Shown: positions 35,769 to 48,690, counted from the stretch's first letter. The stretch: DNA of 64,000 nt from Tetragonia tetragonoides (GCA_038025085.1 CM076153.1:1240001-1304000); one strand, 5' to 3'. Translations and numbers: made by a program. Notes: a model not told the origin generated them from the sequence alone.

Positions 35769-37440
35769 ACATTGCTCAATGGAACTGTCAACTCTGTCAC
35801 CTTTTTGCGACCACCAACCTCGTATGATTTTCTATAGATGATTGGTATAATTAATCAAAACTATACAAATATGTTGTCTTTTACAATTACGTACATAACA
35901 AAAGCTTCAATTAGGGGAGCCATGTGAGTCTTGTTGGAATTTTTGACCCACATTTAATCGTCGCTCCAGTTAGACGCAAATACTCTGATAACAATTGCCG
36001 AAATTAATAACAATTTGGTCTGCACATGTCTTTCAATAGCTTCATCCCTATGACTCCGCAAGTATATACAAATACAATGATGGGTGCTTCAACATTTGTG
36101 GGAAACAATGAACCAAAGTATTTTCCTTGGTTATGCCTTTTGAGGAAGCTGAGAAATTTGCATCCTATATGTTTTGGCTGGAAAGCTTTTAAGCCATTGG
36201 CAAATGATTAGGTGAGAACATGTGTAGGGGCTTATGCAAATTATTAGAGTATTAAAAAGAAATTTCACATGGCAAAAAGTAATGGCTCTTTGAGATTTGA
36301 TGGTTTATATAGTTAGTGAAGCATAAACAATTTGGATCAAACCTCTTGAAAGAACGTATAGCTTTCTTCTGTATGTGTACGTACTGCTCAATGCTTCTAG
36401 AGTTCTAGCTATGTCAGCATAGTAACTAGTAAGTCAACATCCCTAAAATAACTATTTCGGAATTTAAAGGGTTGGGATTACATTGTTTTGAGATTACCAA
36501 CTAATCTACGTGAGATTTGTACCTAAAAAAACTAATCTACATGAGACAATTGATAGTTTTAGTTGTCAATGTGTTATGAATAGACACCAGTATCCTATAA
36601 CGGAACTGCTTAACGTAAATAAGCAAAAAAGCAAAAAAATTAAGATTAAAACCACTCAAAGAATAAAAAAGGACTAAAAACCTTCAAGTCAAGGAGTAAG
36701 ATCTAAAATGTACAAATTAGAGGTGGTCATTTTCGGGCGGACCAGACACAAACCGGGCTATTGATAAAATATTTGTCCGCCCATTAAAATTCAAAGTTAT
36801 TGTCATAGCTTGCCTATTAACGGATCAGAATGACATCAAGCATAGCTTTGATAATTGCCACAAGTCCACAAGTTTTGATATATTTTGTACAATGAAAACA
36901 CGAAAATAATCAATTGAGTGCACCACATATAGCCAGTTAGCGACAAATTGATCAATACAACACAACCATGGTAAAATCTATTGGCATTTACATAGATTGA
37001 TTTGGGCACTTTTTAACTCGATTGGTCTGATTATACACCTACCCTTCTCTAAAATCAAAAAAATATCCCATGTAAATTATCCAATAAAAAAAAATAAAAT
37101 AAAATTGTGATGATGAAATGAGGCTAGTGTGTCATCTAATTTTACCAAAAATAGGTTGTTAACATATACAGAAAATCTAGGAGAAAATCAAGAGGATATT
37201 CCCCAAGATCTCTTATCTAGAAATCTTAACCGTTACAATTATTATTATTTTTTCTGAAATAGTTTTGAAAACGAGTAAAATGATGACACTTCCCTTTGAG
37301 AGTAAGTTAGTTACTTAAGAGACCCAGTTCACACAGTCAATGAGTGACTTTATAAATACTCCCTTAGTATTTGGGAAGTAAAAACAAGTCAGTTGGAGAT
37401 TTTGAACTGCTTAATTAAGAGTGTGCTTTTTTTATTCATT
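35769..37440. other. Intergenic DNA, no gene supported
   Basis: AT-rich. A 61-codon frame at 36026-36211 has no recognised relative. No TIR, Helitron end or RNA gene was supported. Confidence 0.35.
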
Positions 37441-37479
37441 TTGCTTTTTATACGGATTAACATCATGTCCTTATTGGAG

Positions 37480-38398
37480 AGTGATGAAGGCATGAGAGAG
37501 AAATTGAAATAGACCTTACTGTGAGAAAGTAGAAACTAGGAGAGAGAGAGAGGAGAGAGAAAGTGATTTAAGTGAAGGGGTTAAAGGCTATGGAGTTGGA
37601 GACTGCAAACTGGCTTTTCTGACCACTTTTTTTTTTTTCTGCTTCAAACTCTGACCAATTTCTCAGGTGAGTTTTTTTTCCCTCTTTTTTAGGTTCAATT
37701 TCAAGAAGGGTGTTTTTTTTTTTCTTTTTTGTGGGTTGTTTGTTCAGAAATGGCAGAAAGAATGGTTTTTTGGTTAATTGGGGGAGTCAATTTCTATATA
37801 ATCCGTTTTAGAAGATATAGGGATTAGAACAAGAAAAAAGGAAAGAAAAAAAAAACAGGGTTAACTTTCATTTCATTTCATAAGATAAAACACTTGGTAA
37901 GTATTGGGTCTGTTTATATAATTTGGGTTTTGCTTACAATTTTTAAGGGTAATATTATATTCTCTCTCAAAATAGGTTACATTACATTTCCTGCAAATGT
38001 TTTCTTGTTTTTCTGACGGTTAAGTGGTGATCTGTTTCTGGTAAAACCCCATTGGAGTGACAGGGTAATGGTGGTTTTCTGGTTATGTTTGTGCATGAAC
38101 TTAGAATTATCATTTGTAAACTTCTGTTACCAAAATTGTCTGATTTGGGAAAATTTTGCCATATTTGGTTGTATTGCTTTTCTGGCTATCCAGCCTTTCT
38201 ACAGTTGTTCTGGTACATGTAGATATTCAGTTGTCAATAGTTGTGCCCCCCTTTTTTCTTTTATTTTTTCTTTACATTCATTGCTTTTTTTCATAACTAA
38301 AGATGCAATATATCTTGGAAGAAAGCAGTTTGTAATGTTCTTCTCATTTTAATTTCAATATTTCTCTCGTTTGTTGTTGATTTTGTTGTTGTTGTTGC

Positions 38399-38436
<38 letters not shown>

Positions 38437-38522
38437 GGTTTTTGTTCTTGTTATTGCTGTTGTTGTTGCCACAGCTGTATATTTCATTGGGTTTGTCTGA
38501 TATAGATGGATTGCATATGCAG
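37480..38522 (+). other. 5' UTR exon and leader intron of the CCCH gene
   Basis: A GA-rich leader ends at CTCAG|GTGAG (donor at 37667), and an acceptor ATATGCAG lies at 38521-38522, so the leader intron is about 855 bp. It contains a (GTT)n run (about 38380-38470) and T-rich tracts. Leader introns near the start often raise expression in plants (general knowledge). Confidence 0.5.
38395..38436. repeat. (GTT)n microsatellite in the CCCH gene's leader intron
   Basis: Near-perfect GTT units continue on both sides with interruptions (38375-38470). Confidence 0.9.
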
Positions 38523-38541
38523 GAATTACCTTACATGTAAG

Positions 38542-41006
38542 ATGGATATGTCAGATGCAACAAAAATTTTACTAGATAGAATTCAAAAGTTAGAACCGCC
38601 GGATATGGCGAGGAAGATCATAGGATGTATTCTTATACAAGACAATGGGGAACGGGAAATGATACGGCTGGCTTGTGCTCCTGAAAAGCTCTTAGAAAGT
38701 TTTGTGTACAATACCAAACGTCAATTAGAATATTTCTCTAAACCACCAGTTTCACCTTCCCTAACTCCCCCTATTGGCATCAACACCCCACAAGTTTCAG
38801 AAATGCCTATAAGTTACATGCCATTTACGCCCAATGGGTCCCGAACCTACTTGTATCCACCCACATATCGGGTCCAAACAGCGCCTTATTGGGACGCGCA
38901 GCTCACATCGGAGCAGCAACCAATTCCTGGTTCTGATTTTCCCTCATTGAACTATAGAGAATCAGTTGTGGAAGATTACAGGCTACAGAATCAAGTCCAG
39001 TTTGGAGGGTTTGAGGATCAATTGGATCCAAATAATGCTGGTGCAGGGAATATGGCTATGGATCCTTATTACCCAGATGCTGCATTGGGCTCATTGACTA
39101 TGAGAACAAATCGCCGTTCACTAAGTTTACCTGAAATCCCCATTAAGACATGCCATTACTTCAACAAGGGATTTTGTAAGCATGGGAGTAGTTGCCGTTA
39201 TGTACATGGATCTGATAATTACTCTTCATTTTTCGGCCCAAATGAACTTGGGATCGACGATTACCTCTTTTCACCTGGCTCACTTGAAAAGCTTGAAGGG
39301 GAGATTGTCGAGCTTTTGAAATGGAGAAGGGGGAATCCTGTCTCCATTGCTTCACTTCCCATGATGTATTATGAAAAGTATCGGAAGAACCTTCAAGCGG
39401 ACGGGTATCTTACTGAGAGCCAGAGGCATGGAAGAGCTGGTTATAGCTTGACAAAACTTCTTGCTCGGTTGAAGAAAATTCGTCTAATTGATAGGTATGT
39501 ATCTAATAATTTGATCGTTTACATTTGCATGTGCAGAAATCCAAAATACTGAATTGTATTATCGTGGTTAAATTGTGTAATACTTATCTTAATGCAGACC
39601 ACATGGACAGCATTCTGTTATCTTAGCTGAAGATGCTTCTAAATACAAACTAGAAAACCGAAGTGAAAGGAATGATCCTGGTCCAATCGTCAGTGGATCA
39701 CATCAGATATACATGACTTTTCCAGCTGAGAGTACATTCACTGAACAAGATGTGTCTAACTACTTTAGGTACCGGTAGTCCCATTTTAGATATTTGGTTC
39801 GTCTTTTTTATGTGCATTGATAATTACTCTGTTATGTTTTTTGCTTTTTTCATTTTATTTGTAGCACTTTTGGGCCGGTTGAAGATGTTAGAATGCCTTG
39901 CCTGCCAAAGCGAATGTTTGGATTTGTAACTTTTGCGAAAGCTAATACTGTGAGGATCGTTTTGAACAAAGGGAACCCGCATTTTGTTTGTGGGTCTCGG
40001 GTGCTCGTTAAGCCTTACAGGGAAAAAACAAAGCATGCTGAAAGGTAACTTAAATAAATTTTGGACGAGATACAGATGCATGGTCTTGTTTCAGAAACGC
40101 ACATATTCTGACCCATAATGCTATGCTGCAGGAAGTACATGGAGAAAAACGATCATGGTATGTACTACCCTGGAAATTACTTGGACCTAGAACCTGACTT
40201 CCAACCATGTAAGTATGATCAGTAATTTTGTGAGCATAAATAGGGTGACAATGCCCTAGCAGAATCTTTAATCATCCTTATGTGATCATTTATCCTTTCA
40301 CTGTTATAAATTAAAGTGCACCACATTTTAAAATCAAAAGCTTCAAGTGGTTGGAGGGGACAATGTTGGATGTTTTAGGCAGATTGAATGCGAATAAGAA
40401 CAATGGAACACACTTGGAATATTGCTAATTAAGCAGAACTTGCAGTGCCCAGATGTGACCCCCCAAGGGTTTTAAGGAGGCAACTGGAAGAGCAGGCGGC
40501 GCAGGCTATTGAGTTGGAGAGGCGCTTATTGGAGATTCATCTAGGGGATAAACATGTTCATAATCAGCAATACATTGACTATGCCACAGAAGAGCCACGT
40601 GCCCTAGAAGGTTGTGGAACTTTACTCCTCTTATGCTAATAAGCTCCCCCCCCCCCCCCCCCTCACTATGCGTGTTTACCTGTTCCGACACCTTGTCTCT
40701 GTCTGCTGCTTTGCAGATCGTTCTAGATTCTCTGCAGAAGGCTTCCGTCATCTGCTCGGTTTTATGAATAACAGCTCCATAAGTGATGATATATCACAGA
40801 ATCCAGGCACTAACTTTGCTGATCTAGAGAGGTATTTATACACTGAAATTCTAATCCTTGCCTCATTGTGCCATTCGTTCTTATGTTCATTCTAAATATA
40901 GGTTTACACTGCCCTAATTTTGACTTCTGTAAGCAGCCAGGGGATTGATCTTCCGGAGAGCCCCTTTGCATCGGCCATAGGAAATAGCATTTCCGCAGTC
41001 AACTAG
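38542..41006 (+). CDS. Zinc finger CCCH / LOTUS (OST-HTH) / RRM protein
   Basis: Seven coding exons: 38542-39494, 39598-39768, 39865-40044, 40132-40208, 40446-40610, 40717-40831, 40937-41006; frames join to 576 aa. The ATG at 38542 ([10 protein letters not shown]) fits the family start; an in-frame ATG at 38506 lies before the acceptor and is likely intronic. The N-terminus has the family's helical segment ([18 protein letters not shown]). The zinc finger is C-x7-C-x5-C-x3-H at residues 204-222. A LOTUS-like domain follows (about 250-335, [20 protein letters not shown]). The RRM is at about 355-430 ([28 protein letters not shown]). The C-terminal part has a Glu/Arg coiled segment ([20 protein letters not shown]). 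This domain order matches the Arabidopsis C3H18/C3H46-type group, probably RNA-binding regulators; the exact role is unknown. Confidence 0.9.
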
Positions 41007-41510
41007 GTTTTCTTGTCGCCAACAGGAAGTTCAATAGGGGACATCTTTGGTCCAATGCGGAACTATTCAGTTTCTTTTGGTCTTATTTCCACCTTGTTCT
41101 TCCCTCCTCCCGAGTTTCTCTCTCAAGCATGTTAGTTCAGAGTGTCTTAGCAAAAGTACATAACAGGAAGGCTAAAAATAAGGGAAAACAAATGTCAAGT
41201 CAGTTCAGGACAGAAGCGTCTCCTGCCGGTTGATTTTGGTTGAAGGAGTTCGAATAGGAAAAAGGAAGCATATGAACACAAAAAGGACAAGCTGCTCTTT
41301 ATGTAAGAAGGTATGCACAGGTTTTTTTGATTTTAATGACAGAAGGTGAAAGAAGTCTCTGAAAATCTCAATAGTCAATAGGAGATAATGTATTATAAAA
41401 GGAAAGACTTATTTAGGGTTTTATGCTTGGAGTTTTCAGAGAAGTGAAGATATGTTTTGAATTCCTCTGTAACACTCGAGCAATAGATGAAAAATAACAT
41501 TCTGACAAAA
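41007..41510 (+). other. 3' UTR region of the CCCH gene
   Basis: Follows the TAG at 41004-41006. It has an AATAACA-type possible polyadenylation signal near 41490. The limit is approximate. Confidence 0.35.
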
Positions 41511-43272
41511 AAGAGATAAGAAAAGCAAGGGTTATAACCCTTCAATTGACATCTTACCATAGGTAATGGACTAATGGGTATTAGTTTTTGCTGAACCCGA
41601 AATATTTCTATACATTGTATAGTTTTCCTAAATGTCTATTAATCTTCCAATATTTGAATTATATTTCTTCAAGTTCTCCTTTTCTTTTCACGCATGATAC
41701 CGTGCTTGTTTGAGGCGCCTCACGTTCAGACCGCCTCATATGATTTTGTGTGTCCTTTCATAAAGTACATTATGTAGATTTGTTTTAAGAAAATGCTTGC
41801 ATGGTTGACTGTTTGGAAGCTTCAAACTTGTGCATGTTTTTTGTTAGTGTATGATCAATGGGGAAAGACACTGGATTAGGTTAGCCAAACAACATAGAAA
41901 TATGCATTACAAATTTAAGATTGTAGGAAGTATTATTATTATCCTTTTGAAACAGCTTGATATTGATGTTGACACATGATGGTGCCAACGTTGGAGGGAA
42001 CAGTGTTGGTGCTTTCAATTTTCTTCAAATAGTTTTTTATCAAATGTTGTGAAGATGTTATTGATAATTGTAATAACAAAAGCAAAAAAGCATCTGTATC
42101 TCTATTGTTGCATGAGTTTTAACCATTTTCTATGGTTTTGCCATGCAATCTAAGAGATTGTGATTGGTAGGGGGAGTACCAATGTTTGACTGATTTGCCT
42201 GACTTGGACCATTAAGGGCGTATAGTGTTACTAGAAATTTATTGTGTTTTGATTTAAAGTAGGGCGAATTACCGAGGTTAGTAAGGAAGCCTTCCTTTTT
42301 TAGGGAAATGAGGCTCAATTCGAAGTCTTTATTAGGTATGATCGTATGAGTATGAGTGAGTGGGGGATGCGTCACTACGCTGCCCACCGAAAATTTACGA
42401 GGTTTCCAACAATCAATGTGAGCAAATTAGTTAGGATGACGAGATTTATCTTGTTGGATTGCACATGACACTCATAATTTATTGGTAACTTTGTTGAACT
42501 AAGATGTGGTGGGATAGAGAAACATCAAGGGATATATATGGCGTCAATAAACACACATTATCCATACTAGGACCATCCCAATTCCTAGCCACAAACTTCG
42601 GATTATTTTTTCTCTGCATGATATGAGAGGTATGTTAATGACGTTCCTTTCCTTCCGAACGTATGGTGCGGCGGCCAGTTGAAAATCGAATATTATGTTG
42701 TCGTACTATTGTGCTGTTGTCGCACAATGAATATCTCACCCTTCATGGCATAAAAGTAGAATACTGTAACTGGTTCAAGGACACAATCATCTCCATGCCA
42801 TAGGAAACTAGGAATAAGCTTACTCATCAATGTGTCTTTTTTTCAACTTGATTAATATTTAGTTCAGATAAGTACATTTCAATTCAAGTCAAAAATATTT
42901 TTTTTTCTCACATATTACTATTAGTTTAAGTCAGCTTAGCTGATAGGATATGTAAGTGAAATACTTGGGACCCCTCTAACTTGGTTCGTGTACAGACCAA
43001 ATATTGCTATCAATGTAGCAAAGTACTTTAGTAACTAAGACCAATGTGATGAGCAAAATAAATAAATAAATAAATATATAAACTAAGATTCAATAATGTT
43101 GTTCGAATAATAAGTGCGGTGCCACTTTAATGTTATCAAAATTCAAAAGTAAACTATTATTCATAATACACATCACATGGAAAGCTTTAATGAGATACTA
43201 TAACTTGTCTCAGAACTCCATTGACTAGTAAATTAGTTGCTTAAAAGTATCAATTTTTATGTATAATGATAC
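41511..43272. other. Intergenic DNA with a foldback-MITE relic
   Basis: Near 41713-41750 the sequence GAGGCGCCTCACGTTCAGAC...CCTCATATG is an end fragment of the GAGGCGCCTC MITE family. Elsewhere only short ORFs, nothing recognised. Confidence 0.35.
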
Positions 43273-43281
43273 CTCGTGTAT

Positions 43282-43473
43282 CAGTCGGGATCCTCTACTG
43301 CTGTTAAAATAACAGTAGAGTACTTTTCTTAAAATTTCTACCATTAGATTAGAGGGGGTGGGCTTTTGACCATTGGATGGAGGGGGTGGGTTTTTGAAAT
43401 TTAAACAGTTAGAGGAGAGAGATAGAGAAAAAAAGAAACAGTAGAGTGCCGTAACAGTAGAGGATCCAAATTA
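43282..43473. mobile_element. MITE, 192 bp, with CTCGTGTAT target duplication
   Basis: The 9-bp repeat CTCGTGTAT flanks it (43273-43281 and 43474-43482). The internal inverted ends are GGATCCTCTACTG and CAGTAGAGGATCC, and each arm also contains (A)ACAGTAGAGT. The outermost five bases are less well matched. The 9-bp size suggests a Mutator-type MITE. Confidence 0.75.
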
Positions 43474-44044
43474 CTCGTGTATGAGGCCGCATCATATGTG
43501 TTTTTGTGTAGATTGTACATCAATACTCAATTGCTCATCATCAAGGGTCACCGGATGATATTGGCTTGCCAACTTCCCTCCCAGATATATGAATGTGTGT
43601 GTATGTGAGTGATTTCCGGAGAAGGGTAGAAAAGCCTAATTAAGGTAGCTTTTCCCCCCACAGCCCCACTTATAATGGCTAGGAAAACAACAACGATGCA
43701 ATTTGTGCGACAACTGAAGCTATAAATCATAAACTAAAATTGATTGTTCCCTCCAGGAAAAAGCCATTTGCCAATTTAAGTATGTAAATCCACTATTTTC
43801 TAGTACATAAGATATTTGTACTATGAACTACTTGTACTGTCAAATGAAGTATTTTGTACCAAAGATTAAAAATATTTTTCACTCACTTTTAACGGCAAAA
43901 TTATCTCCAACTAACCGTTAGTTCGTTAGTACTTCTAACTGGTTGGAAAGATTGTTTTCATCTGATTAAGTTGGGATGTTTTCTCCCATGAAGATAAAGA
44001 CGTCCGACTGGATACACATACTCTAAAACCAATCATATGAATGG

Positions 44045-44233
44045 AATTTTATTTTATTTTTTTTGAATAGGCAAGGAAGGCGGCGGCTACTAGGCCTATT
44101 ACATGGGGAAGTACCTGTTACCAAAGGCCCATAACAACACCACCCTCATCTATCAAATTGAGGGTAATGAGGCTCGGACCCCCCTTGAGGTTGGAGGCAG
44201 GGAATTCTACCAACTGAACTCCCACATTTCGCT
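44045..44233 (-). mobile_element. tRNA-derived SINE
   Basis: The minus strand reads GAGTTCAGTTGGTAGAATTC (A-box region), then GGTCCGAGCCTC (B-box-like), then a unique body ending in an A-rich tail (AAAAAAAATAAAATAAAATT). No clear flanking duplication was found. Confidence 0.6.
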
Positions 44234-44270
44234 AGCCAATAAACCCCTCTAACAAAGCCTACGCTGCCTC

Positions 44271-44798
44271 TTTTTTTCTCTCTCTCCTTCCTCCCAAAAA
44301 AACCCTAGCTGCTTTTTGGTTTAGGGGCTGCCATTAGCAATTCTTTGCTAATGGTAAGCCCCAATTCTATTTGTTTCATTGTTTTGTTCTTTTTTTAGTT
44401 TTAGTATGTCGAATAATATCAGTCTCTCCATCTGTGAGAGTTAGTTTGTCCCATTCATTGGGTTCAGCTGTCTCTCACTTTTTGAGAGTATTGTTAGTTT
44501 TTTGTTTTGTTGTTCGTATGGTACTTTGGCGGATCTATTCTATCAAGAGGTGGTCTACGATGTCGGATTGGAGCATTCAAAGCTATAGCAGAGTCTTCCG
44601 CGAAGAGGCTGTAATATGGAAAACAACGATTAAATGGAAGCCAATCGGAATTGTTGAATCTCTAGTGTTACATAGCTTTTTCATTCGAATGTATTCTGAT
44701 GTTTTAGATCTATTTCTTGTTGAATTCAATCCTTCTTGTAAGTGTCGTATGACTTTCAATTAATGGAATTTCTTTTCCCCTCAAAAAAGAAAAAAAAG
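44271..44798 (+). mobile_element. Non-LTR-type retroposon, second copy of family
   Basis: AGCCTACGCTGCCTC flanks it at 44256-44270 and 44799-44813 (15 bp), and it ends in an A-rich tail after TTTCTTTTCCCCTC. Its 3' end (GTCGTATGACTTTCAATTAA) resembles the element at 27156-27729. A 130-codon frame (44371-44763) shows no known domain. The T/C-rich 5' end with AACCCTAG looks like a transcript leader. Confidence 0.65.
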
Positions 44799-44959
44799 AG
44801 CCTACGCTGCCTCACAGTACACAGGGAAAAAAGTTTTAGCCAAAACAGTGTTAATTTGACATCCGAAAGACCTGTTACCAAATAATAGTGAATTTTCAAT
44901 CATTGCATTACAGCTATAATGGGAAGCATTACAGGTTAAAAAGAGGTTTAATAACAAAT

Positions 44960-45235
44960 TTTGCTCTAAGACTCACTCTCTTTGATCTTCGTGTCATAAT
45001 AAATGACACAAGGAAGCATCGGATTCTTCCTGTATACTTTAACGTCGTCCCTCTTACCCATATAAACACACCCTCCTTGATCGTTAAACCGGTTTAGGAG
45101 CCTTTTAACTATCAAGGAGGGTGTGTTTATATGGTTACGAGGGACGATGTTTAAGTATTACGGGAATAATCCGATGCTTTCTTATGCCATTTGCTATGAC
45201 ACGAAGATCAAAAAGAGAGTGAGTCTTACAACAAA
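44960..45235. repeat. Long foldback (inverted repeat) locus
   Basis: The left arm (about 44967-45088) pairs with the right arm (about 45102-45230) across a loop of about 13 bases. The inner part pairs perfectly over 24 bases (45058-45081 with 45111-45134), and the outer part imperfectly out to GACTCACTCTC/GAGAGTGAGTC. No ORF or transposase. It could be a MITE or a source of small RNAs. Confidence 0.85.
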
Positions 45236-45421
45236 TAGTTTCTAGCCCAAACAATGTTACTTTCACATCAGGCATCCGGCAGACCTGTTAGCAAATAATA
45301 GGAATTGTCACTCATTGCATTCAATAATCAGCTATAATGCAGATAACACTTTTTTACATGAACTGTATAAAGGAAATCAGAACCAATGGGTTAGAATAAA
45401 CACAAGTTTTCGGAAGTCTGA

Positions 45422-45980
45422 TTACCATTCAAAGGTTAGGATCAATGCTTTGGCGTAATAGTTTGCTGTATACACCCGTTTGAAGTATCGCGAGACACAA
45501 AAAGAAGAGTGAATAACGTAACTGTATCGATCGTGTGCAAAACTGTGGTCAGTACTCAGTACAAATGAACTCCGAGGCTTCATTTTCATCTTGTAGCTGG
45601 ATTGACACCTGGAATAACCAAATGAAGAATGAGATGACTGGTTTAAGTAAGAATCAAGGAACTTGGGGGTTGGGTGGGGGGGGGGGGGATTAAGATGCTG
45701 AGAGTGCAACTTCAATGTGCTTTGCAATGCAGCAGTCATAGACATACTTAACACGGAGGTTATACAATAATATAGATATTCTATCATGCTCAAAGAAACT
45801 TGATAATATACCTTCAGAATTCACTGGTGATTCCCAAAACCGTAGTGTTATCACATCCTTTACACCCTCCGTCACTTTGTGAGTATAATATAGACACGTT
45901 AGCAAGAAGAGCAATTCCTGCAGGGGTTTTGGCAAAAGTGCCTTTAGATGCGAATTTCCATCCTACATGATCCAAATCCA
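45422..45980 (-). CDS. Possible small gene or extra 3' exons, unrecognised
   Basis: The minus strand has an acceptor TCATGTAG|GATGG (about 45963) and an open stretch (LKALLPKPLQELLFLLTCLY, then VTEGVKDVITLRFWESPVNS) ending GAAG|GTATAT (about 45811). A further acceptor GGTTATTCCAG lies near 45610, with a stop about 20 bases on. The peptide looks coding-like but matches no family I know. It lies about 150 bases past the mTERF stop on the same strand, so it may be alternative 3' sequence of that gene. Confidence 0.25.
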
Positions 45981-46126
45981 GTATATTGCATGAAGCAGGA
46001 TTAACATACCAGGAGGAGAATTAGTCAGCAAAGTATTTTAACTTGAACTAAAACTTTACGAGTATGTGATCTTTGAAACTGCAGCAGCAATGAGGAACTC
46101 TGCCATCCCTTTTGTCCAATTTTCAT

Positions 46127-48690
46127 TTACCCATGCTTTTCGTATTTCTTTGCTAACTCTTTCAGCATCAAGCTCTGCCGGAACGCTAAATATTTATCTA
46201 CACTAGTTCCAGCCCACTGCTGACAGAAGCATTCGTCCGTTGGCACCAGAGAACTAAGAGGAAATGGTCCTTTGGGAGCTTTATTCAGGAAAACCAGGAA
46301 TCTATGCCGGGGGCGTATTCTCTGGTCTAGAGAGAGACTTAGGTACATGGGATATTTTGTCAATGATTGAACCTCATTCTGTAGTTCATTTACCAAATAC
46401 TTGTACTTGGGCTTAAGATTTCCCTCCAGTGATAACGACAATACCTGCACAATTTCACAATGAGAAACCCATAAAGTTTAGAATGCATTTTAAACCATGA
46501 CACTTGACAAGTAAGAAATGTGAACATTGAACATTGATGACAAGGAATTCTGAATGCAGAATATATTTGATGCTCAGTCAACATGCAGAATCTGATATCA
46601 ATCAGGACAATCACATTTCTTATGACACCAGAGTAATCTCTAGCAAGGGAAGACCTAGTTCAATTGCCCAAGGCTAGCACAATACACTAAAGCTGATATC
46701 CAAACTTGAAGTAATAGAAGATGACCTGTGTAATACTAGTCAAAATTTTCAAGATGTCAGAATTTTGCATGCCAATGCTCCTCAGAAATTTAATCCTGGG
46801 CAACAATCCATCTTCAATGCTGTAATGGAGTAGCTGTGGATGTTTCGTGACCATCTTCACAATACTCTCCCTAGGTGCTCCCAGCTCCTCCGTAAGGAAA
46901 TCATAGCGATCATTCCATGAGATGTCGACCCGCTGAACAAGAATTTGGGGGCTCAAAGTCACAACTTTGGCCAAATCACTTTTCTTGATGCCAACCTCCT
47001 CGATCAAATATCTTACAGTGGGTTTTAAGGAATTCTCAACACTATAAGAAAAGAAAGAGGGAGCAGCAGTAATCACTTGCCCTATCCTAGTATCAGGAAT
47101 ACCCAAGTCAACAAGAAAAGCCACATGGGACTTCAAATTGCTGTCTACTGTATACTCAAGAACTTGTGGTTGCCTTAGTAGAATCTTTTTTACGTCTTTG
47201 TGTTTAACACCAACCTTCAGCAGGTACTCCAACCTCTCCCGAGCTGAATATACATTTATATTAAAAGCATTCATGTGCCTCTTGTACATCTGAATAAGAT
47301 GTGACTCCTTCATCCCATAGGTGCTCAGGTAATCAAGAAGGGGAATCCATCTAGTGTCGAGCCTAAATTCATCTGAAAACTGAGAGTATTTTTTCTTGGC
47401 AGCTCTGTTTCCTTCCAACTGCAATCAAATGCAACATAATAATAGGAAGGCTCTTCAGTCGAAACAGCAGCAATACATCTCCAGATTGACATTTGACAAC
47501 ATGATCAAAGCCTACCTTCCCTTTACCATCCGTTTTCATGCCTGCAGCATTTGGTTTTTTTCGGGTCCCTAGGAAGTAGAAATAGGAAATGCATGAGAGT
47601 GAGACTCACATTAAACCTTATCATAAAAACTAAAAAGGTTTCATGTTACTATGTATACCTGATCTTAGCTGGGTTGCAGCCAGCAATTTTGATCGCTGTT
47701 GACCCCTATTCAAGTTTGCTGGTTCCGCAAACTCATCTTCCTAAGGAATTTCAGACCAAAAGAGAAAAAAAAAATCAGATTATCCAGATATGGAATGAAT
47801 TCTATACACCAATCCCTTCATGTTTCATTAGTAGGTTCTAACTAAGCACCCAAAAACCATCACGCAAACATAGAAAATGTCTGCGGAATGGAATGGCAAT
47901 GGTATATATGATATTTATATGAGCGTGACAATTTCAACCGCATTGACTGGAATTTACATGTATCCATCCCATTTCTGTGCGAGATTTTCTTACAATACTC
48001 AGCCCAATAAAATTATCAAAGCTTAAAAAGAAAAGCAGTCTTTCAAGTTAACAGCAATTCCTCTTCTTGTATTTCTTTTCTACATTAGTACTACATCTAA
48101 GACAAGTTCTTTTCTTTGTTAAAAGAATCAATTACCATATTTCAACTTCATCTTAGCTCAATAAGAACCCAAACTTCAAAAATTCACAATTACAATGTAG
48201 TAGCTAACATAATCACCAACTCATAAAAAATGAAATTACGGAAGAATCAATCAAAATTATACAATCAAAAATCACATTCAAGCTCATAACACAAAGAATT
48301 GAAAAGGAAAAACCTTACATCATCAGGAAACCAAGCAACACCATCATCGTCGTCATCAACAACAACATCGCTTTTATCTTCAACCACCACTACCTCCTTC
48401 TCTTCCACGTCATCATTATCATCATCAGAGTCAGAGTCATAGACAGAAAGCGCCTCTCCATATTGAGAGCGGCGATTGGGCTTAAGGAGTTTAGGGTTTG
48501 AATGTGCCGACGGCCCAATTGGCCCATTAAGCTCACTTCTCCTTCGAAATTCTAGGTCAGTAATGGAGGTAGGGAAGGAAGAGAAAGAAGATGAAGGAGG
48601 AGAGAGAAAATGGGTATAGAGAGAATGGGGTAGAGGGTGAGGAAGTGGAGAGATGGAAGAGGTGAAAGTGAGGAGAGAGAAAATCGACAT
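46127..48690 (-). CDS. mTERF family protein, chloroplast (mTERF9-like)
   Basis: Exons on the minus strand: 48690-48319, 47740-47659, 47568-47516, 47418-46726, 46444-46127; frames join to 505 aa. The N-terminus is Ser/Pro-rich and resembles a plastid transit peptide, followed by an acidic stretch (SDSDDDNDDVEE; DDDDDGVAWFPDD). From about residue 170 it carries helical mTERF repeats with the LLRQPQVLEYTVDSNLK and VTLSPQILVQRVD pattern. The end (YPMYLSLSLDQRIRPRHRFL...CQQWAGTSVDKYL) closely recalls Arabidopsis mTERF9 (At5g55580), from memory. Members bind organelle nucleic acids; mTERF9 acts in chloroplast ribosome function. The start at 48690 is the first ATG of the open frame. Confidence 0.88.

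Noticed and set aside
36026..36211. 61-codon frame as a small gene
   Set aside because: No recognisable family, codon pattern, splice partner or promoter.
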